Both the position numbers and the translations under genes were made by a program. Of a DNA stretch of 64,000 bases, positions 1 to 11,170 are shown one piece after another (the stretch's first letter is position 1; each line of letters opens with the position of its first letter). Below the pieces are notes generated by a model. The model was not told the origin of the DNA. It made no database searches and saw nothing but the letters and a program-made list of their open reading frames with translations. Source of the stretch: Entoloma clypeatum (taxonomy: Eukaryota > Basidiomycota > Agaricomycetes > Agaricales > Entolomataceae); NCBI GenBank assembly GCA_963565915.1, contig OY751492.1:2418001-2482000 (forward strand). Reading direction: 5' to 3'.

Positions 1-1121
1 GTAAAAATATTCACCTGGCGCCTCTTCCGTGCCTGCGAGGAGTCCACCCATCATGACAGCGCCAGCTCCGAGGGCGAGGGCTTTGACGATGTGACCGACA
101 TTGCCGATACCACCGTCAGCAATGACGGGGATACCAAACTTGTTGGCGAACTCGGCGACGGCGTATACTGCTGTGGCTTGGGGACGACCGACAGCCATGA
201 CTTCTTGGGTTATGCAGATGGAGCCAGATCCCATTCCGACGCGCAGCCCGTCGGCACCAGCAGCGATGAGGGATGCGGCCTGCTCACGGGAGACGACGTT
301 GCCCGCGATGACTTCAATATTGGGGTAGGTCGACTTTATCCATTTGATCATGTCAATTTGGAAGATGGAGTTGCCTTGAGAGGAGTCGAGGACGACGATA
401 TCCAGGCCGGCTTCGACCAGCAGCGAAAGTCTGTCGCGATCATGGGGACGCGTGCCGACGGCAGCAGCGGCGTAAAGTTGCTTGGTGTCTGCTCTCTTCG
501 ATGCCAACGGGTATGACTGATTCTTCAAGAGATCGGATCGAGCGAGGAGGGAGACAAGATTGCCGTTGGAGTCAACGAGGGGCAGCTTCCCTTTCTTGGA
601 ATCACGGAGAATGTCGTTGGCTTCGAGGAGGGTGATGCCTTGTTGGGCTGTGACAAGAGATGTGGTCATGACATCGGCAAGGGCATTATGAGGGTCTCGG
701 AACTGGATGTCGCGTGCGGTGACTATACCCACAAGTTTTCCACCAAGCGTACCGGTATCTGAGCGGGACGGGTTTAAATAAGTAGGGACGATGAGATACG
801 GAGGGAAAAGGAGGGTCGATAATGATCAGATACACATGAGAATATCCACAGACCACACGTTATAAACGCGTTTTTCTCGGAAGAACGAAGGTTGTGAAAA
901 ATTTGGTTCATCTGGATAATAATCGATCGATAACGAGACCAACCTGTTATAGGAATTCCGCAAAATCCAAGCCTGGCCTTGATGTACAGAACATCCTCAA
1001 CGAGGTGTGAGGGTGAGAGAACGACAGGGTCGGTTATGAAACCGTTCTCGTGCCTCTTCACGGCTCGGACCATGGCCGCTTGCGATTCGGCAGACTGATT
1101 GTGATGGATAACACCGATACC
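1..1121 (-). CDS. Partial duplicate of IMP dehydrogenase, cut by window edge and gap
   Basis: This stretch matches 9628-10748 at a constant offset of 9627 with no difference found on reading the two side by side, introns included. It therefore holds part of IMPDH exon 3 (1-758), the 185-bp intron (759-943) and most of exon 2 (944-1121) on the minus strand. The catalytic-Cys region ([11 protein letters not shown]) is inside it. It stops exactly where the run of N begins. Identity through an intron means either a very recent duplication or, more likely, a contig end that belongs at 9.6-10.7 kb or on the other nuclear haplotype. It should not be counted as a second gene. Confidence 0.85.
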
Positions 1122-1321
1122 NNNNNNNNNNNNNNNNNNNNNNNNNNNNNNNNNNNNNNNNNNNNNNNNNNNNNNNNNNNNNNNNNNNNNNNNNNNNNNN
1201 NNNNNNNNNNNNNNNNNNNNNNNNNNNNNNNNNNNNNNNNNNNNNNNNNNNNNNNNNNNNNNNNNNNNNNNNNNNNNNNNNNNNNNNNNNNNNNNNNNNN
1301 NNNNNNNNNNNNNNNNNNNNN
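1122..1321. other. Assembly gap, 200 N
   Basis: Exactly 200 undetermined bases, which suggests a scaffolding placeholder rather than a measured distance. Linkage between the left IMPDH fragment and everything to the right rests only on scaffolding. Confidence 0.99.
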
Positions 1322-1746
1322 TGTACATCTTTCATGAGCATACACTTGTTGTACAGTACCATGGTAGTTTCGGGTATGACATTGCACACCTTTGCTCATC
1401 GGACAATACTTATGACACCTGAGCTGGCTGATACCTATATATAACAAGTGGTTTAAAATGTCAGAATAAAGTATCAGACTGATAGCCCACCGCGAGGTCG
1501 AACTCGCAGCCTCAGATGCCCACTGGTACAAATCGCTCGACTCCATAAATTAAGAGTCTGCAGGCCTGCGGTTGATTGTTCGTGGCTGAAGGCTCGAGGA
1601 ACAACTATGACAATCTGTGGCGAAATTTCGCATTCCACCGTCTGCAAAATGATTATTTCAACTGCTGGACTTATATATATTCACTTTGTTTGATGTTAAA
1701 GGGTTATTATAATGGTAAGTGTTGCATATAGATAATGAATGGACTC
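1322..1746. other. Intergenic, no supported gene
   Basis: About 425 bp between the gap and the stop codon of the RBR ligase gene. I see no coding exon. A tRNA T-arm-like piece on the minus strand near 1481-1510 does not extend into a complete cloverleaf. The region probably contains the 3' UTR of the ligase gene. Confidence 0.6.
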
Positions 1747-4572
1747 TTATCTTCGGCGATTCCGAGCGACGGGCCTCCGTGCTGCGGGGAGTGGAGGTAC
1801 AGCTCCAGGCGCCTGGGCGAGAATGAGATTGTATGCTGCGGCTTGTTGCGGTTGAACCGCGGCCAGGTTCAGTCTAGCTTGCCTCTCGGCTTGTCGAGCA
1901 TACTCAGTCCGCTGTCGCGCACGGTACCAGTCATCCCGCGCCCTGACTATAATATCGTCGAGTCTGGCGATTTCCTGCGCCTGTACGAACCGAGGCACCG
2001 TTCTGTGTTTGGGGTTCAGCAGTTGCAATTCCGCTTCGCGAGCCAGCATCCTATCATGATGAACATCCTCCTCCGCCTGAAGCTGCTGGGCATTGTTGAC
2101 AGCCAAATTGAGGGCAGCTTGGGCTTGTACATATGCAAAGTTCATCGCAGGTGCATGATAGCCATTCGCTTGTGGCGGAGGTAGAGCAACAGGCATGTCC
2201 ACCTTGATTGCCTTCTCGTCGATATCTGGATGATCGCGTTTATAATCTTCGAGAGCAACTTCAGCGGCTCGTTTGACCTTGGATAGTAGGGCGTGCATTC
2301 AAAGGTCCAAGTCAAACACTGATAATACTGGAGACTCACCTCGTCTGCGTGTCGTTGCTCAACTGAATCAGAGATCGGGCATTTCCCGCTACTGGGGCCT
2401 AGCAGTCCCTTAAATACGAAAGGACAACCATCGAAACATGACAATAATAGGAGGAACATGCTTACCTGATCGAAGTGGTCATATCCACGAACAGCCTGGC
2501 GACAGACATAGCATGATGATGTTCCGCAAGTGGGGCACGTCATTTTATTGCACTTGAAAAAGACATCCAGGTAGGTCATGAGGGTATCTCGAAACAACTT
2601 ACTCCTGCTTCTTTGATAAAAGCTGGGGCATGATATATCAGCGGGTATGTTGCCCAAGGAAAATGATAATGTACGTTTTTTGCATTTGGGACAACTTCGC
2701 ATCAGAGCGCGCGCTACGAAAAGATGAAGTCATGTTTTTGGTAGAGTTAGAAGAGGTAACGGACTCATAGCTTCTTCGACAGCATGCTGTCCATCTAAAT
2801 GTTTGTCATCCTCCACTTCTATAGTTTGAAAGTGAATGACGCGAGAGGTGGTTTGACACGCGGCGGAGAATTATTACCTTTGCAGCTCTTGGGTAAATGA
2901 TCCTAGGGGTAAACATGGGCTCAATGAGTCAATGAAGACCACGGTGCCAAGCACGCACTTACAAGTTTCTTACAACTCCGACAACTGACCTCGCCGCAGG
3001 TCTCAGTATTCTCACATCTGAACAGCTTCTCATCGGGATTTTCGATCACACAACTCCATTCGCAAAAAGGACACTCTTCCAACCCCTCGAGTCCTGCCGA
3101 CTCGACCTCTTTGCGCTGCTTCACGCGTTCCCAAAGGTCCATCAACTTCTGGGGCATGAAACGCTGCAATTCCGATGCAGGAATCTCAGCCTTGCATCCA
3201 GATTGATCCATGCACTTGATATTAGGGTTATGTGATCCAAGCAGCGTGGACGCGTAAGCCGTCATGCACTCGCTGCAAAATAAGTGCGTTTCTGGACACT
3301 GAACCATCTTTTTCTGCGAAAAAAAAAAGTCTGCTTGTGGCATACAAAAAAGAAAGGGACGGCGAACGAGACTTACGAAAGGATATGTGGTAAAACAACA
3401 TCCACATTCAATACCATTCTCCTCGGCTTCGTCTGCTTCGTTTTGGCTTGTCCCTTGTGTTGAAATTTGAGACACAACCCATGCTAGCTCTGCGTCAAAT
3501 TCCTGGTCGTGCAGTTCTCGCTTTTTCCCTTTGAAATTTGGCGCGGCCTTGGGAGTATAGGGCAGTTGTGTTCCATTCTCTTCATGATCGTGTATAAGTT
3601 GCTTGAGGGAGATGTAGGTCGGGGCATAGAACAAGTTGTGGTTTGCCAACGTTGTGCGTAAATATGGTTTAGGAATATATGGAAAATCTACTTGAAGCTG
3701 TTCCTGTAAGGGGCATAGTATTGAGCATAAAGGCATAGGAGATTGCATACTATACATACTATAGCAAGATCAGCATAATGCGCTCCTCCCTTGAAAGGCC
3801 GTGATTTAGTTGCATAGTCAATCTTGGTCTTCTTTAAAGGAGTTGCATTCCCGTCCGCGTCTGTAAAGCCAATTTCCTTGTCTCCGTCGGCATCAGCACT
3901 AGTTTGTTTCCTTTTACCTTTCGCTTTCCGATCAACTTTGGGATAGGACGGATTCTCGAACAATATATGGAGAATATGTTCTAGAAGTGTATCGGCCGGG
4001 TGTTCCTGGGAATGTTGTCGAGTAAGAGCGAGGACATGGTCCGGTTCAACGTCCGGAATTATCTCGAGGACGCGAGCGACAGTTGTAGACTCTGGGTCTG
4101 GTTCTGGTTCTAAAGGTTCGGGAGGGAGTACAATTTGAACGTCTTCCTCCAAAGCGTCAAGGGACATAGCGGCTTGCGGCAAGGGCTGAATCGCCTCGAA
4201 ATATGGTGAATGAGGTATCTTGGGATGGTGGTTCTCCTCATCGCTCGGTAAAAAGAGAGGGGTCTTTGATGTCGCGCCTTTTGAGGGCTGAATGGGGATA
4301 TTCTCAGAGAGACTTGACGCGTTCAGCGTTGGTCTGAGCTGGGATCTGATTCCCTGACGCGACGAGGATGGTCCGGCGACGGCATTACGCGTTTTTTGTC
4401 CTGTGAGACGTGGTAAAAACAGAGCTTCATCGCTGTCGGAATCGCTGAGCTCAAAAACGGGTCCAGAGACAGCCTTCAATTTTCCTGCGCGCTTTGACTT
4501 GTCAGCAGCAGGATTGAATGGCGGCAACGTCGGTTCCGGGGACGAAGAGATCTCAATGATGTCCATCATCAC
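1747..4572 (-). CDS. RBR (RING-IBR-RING) E3 ubiquitin ligase, RNF216/TRIAD3-like
   Basis: An E3 ligase of the RING-between-RING class, which receives ubiquitin on a RING2 cysteine before passing it to substrate. Ten exons keep phase and give 771 aa: 4572-3760, 3703-3377, 3313-2963, 2902-2878, 2818-2765, 2713-2675, 2622-2603, 2552-2466, 2408-2340, 2277-1747. The first 270 residues are acidic and low in complexity. RING1 follows (CGCCFTTYPF...CPETHLFCSECM), then IBR (CPFCEW...CENTETCGEVSCRSC) and RING2 (CPKCKKPFIKEAGCNKMTC...CGTSSCYVCRQ). The cysteine in EAGC aligns with the catalytic Cys of the family (C431 of parkin). The C-terminus is helical and Arg-rich. The order of parts and the RING2 sequence resemble RNF216; the substrate cannot be inferred. 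Exons of 25 and 20 nt cut through IBR and RING2, so automatic models are likely to be wrong here. Confidence 0.9.
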
Positions 4573-4692
4573 TGAATGGTTCAGTGTCAGTGGTCTCAGA
4601 CTCTGAAGGCTCTATATGATACACACGCAAACAAAGACTGACCTATGTCCCGACAGTATACTTATTGAGTATCTAAGTATACCATACAATAC

Positions 4693-6512
4693 CTACGATG
4701 TCTTGTGAGGTTTTGGTCGCGACAACGATACCACCCCGCCCTGAGTCGAACCCATCCGCGCCCTGCTCCTGATAGTTGGTGCTAAGGGTATCCTAAAGTC
4801 CTTCGGTTCATAGTCCCATGTAGCATAAAGACGCGCATCTGGAAGCACAGGCTTGGCCGCAGGTTCCGACGTGTCTTTCTCCTTGTCCTTCAGTTTCGCA
4901 CCTCCAGGTGTAGGGGGAGGCACTTCGGGAGCCGGGAGCGCGTTTGCGTTCCAGGGAGCAGGAATGCCATTCCCATATACGAGCAACTTCGATCCTCGTT
5001 GAAGGGGAGGGGGGTGTGTTAGTCGGCTCGTGCGTGTGTAGATACTCGGCTTCATTTTGGAAAAGATGTGTTATTTAGTATGTAACTCAACAAAGGAAAC
5101 AACACACCGGCAAAACAACACGAGCAAGGTCAGGTATTCGAGAGAGTTGTTGACTCACCAACGGCGTTAGCCGTTCGTTGAAAGCCACAGGTCGTGACAG
5201 CGTAGGTGGAAATTTAATCTCCTTTTCCTTGCCATCTACCTTGCCCTTGGTATCAGACCCACCGTCAATTGCCATGGGGTAGGATGGCCCTATGACAGCA
5301 AGCCGAGGAGTGCATGGCGCAACGCTCGCGTATAACGTATCTGGCGGGTCCCACCGCGGTATGTTCTGTGTCTGAGACAGCAGAGCCATCGCAACCTTAT
5401 GTCGCGCTGGTGTAGGTGCGCTTCCATTTGCTGGAGGTGGGTGAGTGAGGATATGATGGTAAGCTGCGACGAGTGAGTGCTCTGTTTGTGGTGTGGGGAG
5501 GGCGGGGTTTCGTTGATGGGGGTGTTGAGGTGGCGGTGGTTGGGTGGAAGGAAGATGCCATTCTGCAACACCAGATAACGACGACTGAGAATAGGGGACC
5601 TGGAGGAGGTAGTCTGAAGCTGCTGAGGATGTCACTGGTTGGCTGAGATTCAGCAGTGATCTCTCAATTTTAAGGCTCTCCGTTGCCGGCAAAAGAAGGG
5701 GCTCGAACTGTGTCTGCATTGGCTGAGGGGTGCCGTCCGGTGATTGAGACGCGACAGGGTCAGTTGTGGGAAATGGAGGTAGGAAATCAGGGATATGGTC
5801 AGGAGGTTGCCAGCTGCCCTTCCGGGGACGTTTCCTTGCGGAAGGTGAAGATGGGTTCGATATGGGTGAGGGTGGTAATGGGGGCGTCGATATTCGCGGT
5901 GGCACTGGATAGTGGCCGAATGGTGTGATAGAGGGAGGTGGAGGCATTGGCGGTGCCAGTAGTTTCGTACTGACGATCTGCATGACATCGTCGCCAACTC
6001 TCTGTTCTTCCAGTTGCTCGTCCTCTTCTCCTTCGTCCTCCTCTTCGTCTTCCTCCTCTGACGAGGGATTGTATAGCGCATAGTACAGCGGAATGGCATC
6101 GTCGCGATCTTGTCGCAAGCCATCGGCGAGTTGCGCTGGAAATTATCAGATAGAATGTCGGGGTGCACAGACTGCGACCCAACCAACCTCTGAACTCGTT
6201 CAGATCTTCCACTCTTCGCGCAGAATGTATAGCATAACGACTGAGTTCCTTGCCCTCGGAGGAACAATATTCCGAAAGCTCATCGACGCTGACGCCGAGT
6301 TCGTCCAGTGCGCCAATAGCATCTCGTACAGACATGGATGTGCGCCCCGCATGTTGGGCATACTTTGCACAGGTTGTGGATAGCAGTGACAGGTAGCGCG
6401 TGAAGAGGTCTGTGAGAACGAGAGATGCCTGGGACGACGAGCGAGAGAAGCTGTGAGCGTGGAGGGTCCTGTACACGGCAGCCTCGAGCAGCTTGTGAGA
6501 GGCACTCTCCAT
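4693..6512 (-). CDS. TAF8: TFIID subunit TAF8 (histone-fold protein)
   Basis: Three exons in phase (6512-6188, 6135-5159, 5049-4693) give 552 aa. The first ~110 residues form a bromodomain-associated histone fold (HKLLEAAVYRTLHAHSF ... MSVRDAIGALDELGVSVDEL), the type used by TAF8 and TAF3 to pair with TAF10. An acidic run of Glu/Asp follows, then near residue 215 the motif PDHIPDFLPPFP, which matches the TAF8 C-terminal domain signature and is the reason for preferring TAF8 over TAF3 or Spt7. The rest is Pro-rich and disordered. The last intron has a clear TACTAAAT branch site. The protein acts in the nucleus, in assembly of TFIID at promoters. The start codon is 125 bp from the divergent HMCES gene, so the two probably share a promoter. 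Confidence 0.8.
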
Positions 6513-6637
6513 CTAACGGCGCGCGACGAGGAGAACAGCGGCGACTGGTGTTTTACCGTCGTGGTTCGTGTCTCGAAATATTTCCCACGCTTCACGTCAT
6601 AGCTCATACTGTACTATCCTGTTACAAAGTTTTTGCG

Positions 6638-8079
6638 ATGTGCGGCCGTTTCTCATTGCGACTCCCGGTGAGTAACCTCTGTTCTTCCCTCTAGCACGGC
6701 GTTGATGGCTTTCAGCACGCCGATATCCGCCAAATTCCGGGGAATGACAACCTCGACGCTGACGAGTGGATCGACGAGGACGAATTTGTCCCAAGATACA
6801 ACATTGCCCCGCGTACCTATGCGCCTGTATTGCGCCGCAGAGACCCAGGCCCATCCGACGCCAAGTCTTCCTCCACCTCCAATCACCCTCATGTCCTGCA
6901 GTCCATGAAATGGGGTCTCGTACCGTATTGGAGCAAGGTCGAGGACAAGTCTCTGAGCACCACTAACGCGCGAGCTGAGAACTTGATTGAAGGTGGCGGC
7001 ATGTGGGCCAGCATGAAAGGGAAGAAGCGTTGCGCAATCCTATGTCAAGGGTATGCATTTCTGCCTTCCTCTGACTATAACTGATCGTTGAACCTCTGTA
7101 ATAGTTACTATGAATGGTTGACGAAGGGCAAGGAGAAGTTGCCACATTACACCAAACATAAAGATGGAAGGCTCATGCTTATGGCCGGACTCTATGATTG
7201 CGTCACTCTCGAAGGTAAAACCCATCGGGATCGTGTTTCTTGTCCCGTGGAACCCATAATCCTGCAGGTCAACAAAAGCCCCTTTGGACGTTTGCTATCG
7301 TCACCACTGCAGCTAACAAGGACTTTGAATGGCTTCATGATCGCCAGCCAGTCATCCTATCCACCCGCGAAGCGTCCGACAAATGGCTCGACACTTCTTC
7401 CGGCGCTTGGACAGCTGAACTTTCCAAACTCGTCGAACCCTACCATGACCCGTCTTCGCCGCTTGAATGGTGCTGCCTTGTATATAAAACCTGAAACATG
7501 ACAACTGCTGACTCCAATTAGCTACCAGGTCCCAAAGGAAGTGGGCAAGGTTGGCATGGAATCCCCGACGTTTATTGAACCGGTTTCTCGACGAAAAGAT
7601 GGAATCGAAGCCATGTTCATGAAACAACAGCAGACTCGAGAAAGGGCCTCGCGGCAGCCTCCGACTGTAAAACACTCGCGCAGCAAATCACCGCCCAACA
7701 TCGATCTAACACATGACGATACTCCGCCATCGCCCAAGAAACACAAGAAGGCGGAGGAGAAGGAGGTTATCATGGTGGAGTTACCATCTTCATCTCAGAA
7801 GGTTGGCTTGCCTTGGTTTTCCTTTCAATCACATTATAAGATGGTTTTTCAGGCGAAGCAACGCACAGACAGTCCCAGAAAGAAGGCATGGATTTCTTCG
7901 CGCCGTTGCAACTTCAAGCCACTGATTTGCTTTATTGGCCACAATAGGAGGCTGCGAAGAAAGACAAACGTTCAAAGGTACTTTGACTTCAGTATTGCCC
8001 AACTCGCATATGCACTTATCAACTACAGCAGGATTCCGCCGCCAGTAGTAAAATAACATCATTTTTTCACAAGACATGA
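6638..8079 (+). CDS. HMCES: SRAP-domain abasic-site DNA-crosslink protein (HMCES/YedK family)
   Basis: SRAP proteins form a thiazolidine crosslink with abasic sites in single-stranded DNA through Cys2. Here the protein begins MCGRFSLRLP, so Cys2 is present. The other active-site blocks are also present: NARAEN, the YYEW glutamate and the HDRQPVIL histidine. Supported exons: 6638-6667, 6695-7050, 7105-7214, 7268-7469, 7522 to about 7800, then one or more 3' exons. The core ends at about residue 250 (YQVPKEVGKVG...ESPTFIEP), followed by a basic tail. The final exon (from 8030) reads DSAASSKITSFFHKT and stops at 8077-8079; ITSFF resembles a PCNA-binding PIP box. The join between about 7800 and 7950 is uncertain because both a 51-bp in-frame intron and a larger one are possible. 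It is nuclear and acts in repair at replication forks. Convergent with IMPDH. Confidence 0.9.
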
Positions 8080-9163
8080 TTATGGACTAATTTTTGGTAT
8101 CTTTATTCGGTCTTCCCAGCTGAATTAATTACTCAATCAATTCGTCAGTCACGCGTCACGCCAATTTTTGTTGACACCAGATTCGATTTTCTTTTCTCGA
8201 ATTTTCAGATTTTTTGAGATTTCCGAAAAGTCAGAAAATGGTCACGTGGTGACGAATTGATTGACATGGTACAGTATGTCGTCCCTCTTGAATAGATTGA
8301 ACCTTTTCAAGAATGCAATGGATCGCTAAATTAATTGTGGTATCTCTGGGCCTGGTGCAGCAATACTATGGGCCACTGGAAGGCCAATATAGGTTCGACT
8401 GGTCGACGCAATGATGATAACTTCCCAGCCCTATGTTTTTATCCTTTCCATGAAGACTAAATCCCCGCACAGCCCGCCCTGCAAACAGCTACGTAGAGAG
8501 GGAGCGTTTGCTCTGGATATTTGGAGCCTCAATAACCACCCCGATCTTCGTACACACCCCAAGCTTTGTGCCCCTCTGCACCTGCTGAAGCGTAGCGCCT
8601 TCGAGCTTCCACCTTCCACCGTGATGTTGGCGATACTATCCGCGAGTCCCTTTGTGCGCGCGTTAATTTTCCGCCAATGTTACCGACGCACGAGTTAGGG
8701 TCTAGCTGAGAGTAGCGGTCTGAGACTGCGCGTCGTGCTGATAGGTAGAGAAAGACACATCTTACATGGCGATTTTATTCGTACAAAGCGTAAGTATACT
8801 TTACAACCCGCCATGCGTCATTCAAGAACTCCACCAGGGCGTAATAAATTATGTGCCGTGCAATAGGTACATGCCCTCAACATTCAACATTCAAATGACA
8901 TCACTCCTCTCGTCTCTTCAGTCCTGTTTCCAAAGTAAATTGCAAGAGTCGTTCCAGACGGTCTTGACCCTTGAAGCTTGACATCTTTGACATGTTGTGT
9001 TGAGTATGTGCAAGTTAATCGATACTTAAGCCGGGAAGGTTTAGGCTGACGCTGACAAGAGCGATGGACAAAAGATAACGATGCGCGATAGTACAATGTT
9101 GCCTGAATTCCTAAGCTGATACACGAGGTCTTAAATGAATGTTCTTCAAAACTAATCACCTAG
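8080..9163. other. Convergent intergenic region, no supported gene
   Basis: About 1.1 kb between the stop codons of HMCES (+) and IMPDH (-). Reading frames of 60-95 codons occur on both strands but none shows splice structure, family motifs or codon usage like the neighbours. It contains the inverted-repeat element listed at 8133-8264. The rest probably holds two 3' UTRs. Confidence 0.6.
8133..8264. repeat. 132-bp inverted-repeat element (MITE-like)
   Basis: A perfect 15-bp inverted repeat, TCAATCAATTCGTCA at 8133-8147 and TGACGAATTGATTGA at 8250-8264, encloses about 100 bp that is AT-rich and partly self-complementary. GTCAC-type sequence lies just inside both ends. It has no coding capacity and no clear target duplication. 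It may be a small non-autonomous transposon or a hairpin. Confidence 0.5.
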
Positions 9164-11083
9164 CTAGGCAAAGAGCCTTTTCGTGTAGCTGTAAATTCAT
9201 ACAATAAGAATTATGCATCGCAAAAGATAGGTAAAAGGGAACCATACGAATGTAATCCGTGCACCCCGCCCTCCACCTGCGCACTCGCGGTCCTCAACTC
9301 GAACCGCACATTGCCTGCTTTCACTTCCTGCTGTAGCTTGGCAACACTCGTGACGCCGATATCCTGCAGTGAATGCTGAACGCCGACATAGAGGTACGGC
9401 AGGAACGCCTTGACACTGCCCTTGTCATGGACATCCCCTGAGACGCCTTGGGCAACCTTCACAGCGCTGCTTTCAGAGAAGTACCTTGACGTCGCCGCGT
9501 TCTCGATTGTGTTGTCCTTCTTCGGGACAGGGTACTTTGTCTGGGCTGGCTTGACCTTAGTCTGTCCCTGCTCCATCGCCTCCAGGCTGCCCATACCGCG
9601 GTAGGTCTTGACGCGCTTTCCTTCGTGGTAAAAATATTCACCTGGCGCCTCTTCCGTGCCTGCGAGGAGTCCACCCATCATGACAGCGCCAGCTCCGAGG
9701 GCGAGGGCTTTGACGATGTGACCGACATTGCCGATACCACCGTCAGCAATGACGGGGATACCAAACTTGTTGGCGAACTCGGCGACGGCGTATACTGCTG
9801 TGGCTTGGGGACGACCGACAGCCATGACTTCTTGGGTTATGCAGATGGAGCCAGATCCCATTCCGACGCGCAGCCCGTCGGCACCAGCAGCGATGAGGGA
9901 TGCGGCCTGCTCACGGGAGACGACGTTGCCCGCGATGACTTCAATATTGGGGTAGGTCGACTTTATCCATTTGATCATGTCAATTTGGAAGATGGAGTTG
10001 CCTTGAGAGGAGTCGAGGACGACGATATCCAGGCCGGCTTCGACCAGCAGCGAAAGTCTGTCGCGATCATGGGGACGCGTGCCGACGGCAGCAGCGGCGT
10101 AAAGTTGCTTGGTGTCTGCTCTCTTCGATGCCAACGGGTATGACTGATTCTTCAAGAGATCGGATCGAGCGAGGAGGGAGACAAGATTGCCGTTGGAGTC
10201 AACGAGGGGCAGCTTCCCTTTCTTGGAATCACGGAGAATGTCGTTGGCTTCGAGGAGGGTGATGCCTTGTTGGGCTGTGACAAGAGATGTGGTCATGACA
10301 TCGGCAAGGGCATTATGAGGGTCTCGGAACTGGATGTCGCGTGCGGTGACTATACCCACAAGTTTTCCACCAAGCGTACCGGTATCTGAGCGGGACGGGT
10401 TTAAATAAGTAGGGACGATGAGATACGGAGGGAAAAGGAGGGTCGATAATGATCAGATACACATGAGAATATCCACAGACCACACGTTATAAACGCGTTT
10501 TTCTCGGAAGAACGAAGGTTGTGAAAAATTTGGTTCATCTGGATAATAATCGATCGATAACGAGACCAACCTGTTATAGGAATTCCGCAAAATCCAAGCC
10601 TGGCCTTGATGTACAGAACATCCTCAACGAGGTGTGAGGGTGAGAGAACGACAGGGTCGGTTATGAAACCGTTCTCGTGCCTCTTCACGGCTCGGACCAT
10701 GGCCGCTTGCGATTCGGCAGACTGATTGTGATGGATAACACCGATACCTCCAAGAAGCTAGAGTTGGCAGTGAGCAGGGGGTTTGACATGCAAGCAGGGG
10801 AGGGTTCGCTTACAGCCATGGCTATGGCCATCTGGTCCTCGGTGACAGTGTCCATGGGGCTGCTCAGAAAGGGGGTCTTGAGGGCAACGTTGCGAGTGAT
10901 GCGGGTGTCTGTGAGGACATCCGAGGCGGGAAAGTCGATTTTTCCTGGGAGGAGGAGGAAGTCGTTGTATGTCAGACCGCCGTGGACGCGCGAGTCCATG
11001 AGATCTGTGACGGCGAGGCCATCGCTGCGCTGATAATAGCTGAGGTGGTCGACGGCGGTGGACGGGTCGAGATGTGCAGCCAT
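9164..11083 (-). CDS. IMD: Inosine-5'-monophosphate dehydrogenase
   Basis: Converts IMP to XMP with NAD+, the committing step of GTP synthesis, in the cytosol. Four exons in phase (11083-10814, 10757-10571, 10385-9248, 9188-9164) give 539 aa, the usual length. The N-terminal barrel half ([12 protein letters not shown]) is followed by a CBS-pair region (about residues 115-230), the IGxxxHHN-type block ([12 protein letters not shown]), the catalytic Cys loop ([13 protein letters not shown]), the phosphate-binding part ([18 protein letters not shown]) and the flap ([10 protein letters not shown]). The gene ends in a 25-nt exon encoding YTKRLFA, which restores the conserved C-terminus. Reading on past 9248 instead gives an unrelated tail. 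One intron is 185 bp, about three times the local norm. The start is only 87 bp from the divergent DAM1 start. Confidence 0.97.
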
Positions 11084-11170
11084 TTCCTCCGCATATTTTC
11101 ATATATTTTTTTATACCCAAAGCAAAGTTGTTTGGCTCGAACAAACACAGGTACTCGCGTCAAAGACACC
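11084..11170. promoter_or_regulatory. 87-bp bidirectional promoter, IMPDH / DAM1
   Basis: All the sequence between the two divergent start codons is 87 bp, AT-rich in the middle (a TATATTTTTTTATA-like stretch at about 11101-11115). Both 5' UTRs and the core promoter must fit here or overlap a coding exon. No specific factor site is recognised. Confidence 0.55.

Noticed and set aside
1475..1565. tRNA-like sequence on the minus strand (GCGAG-TTCGAC-CTCGC stem-loop, and a CTCTTAA loop)
   Set aside because: The T-loop has six bases and there is no matching acceptor stem or D-arm in the right place, even allowing an anticodon-loop intron. At most a tRNA relic.
8411..9159. Several 60-95 codon frames in the HMCES-IMPDH gap
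   Set aside because: No splice logic, no motif, and they overlap on opposite strands; treated as chance.
9211..9247. IMPDH ending at 9211 with an odd tail after LHSY
   Set aside because: A GT-AG intron (9189-9247) and a 25-nt exon give the conserved YTKRLFA end instead.
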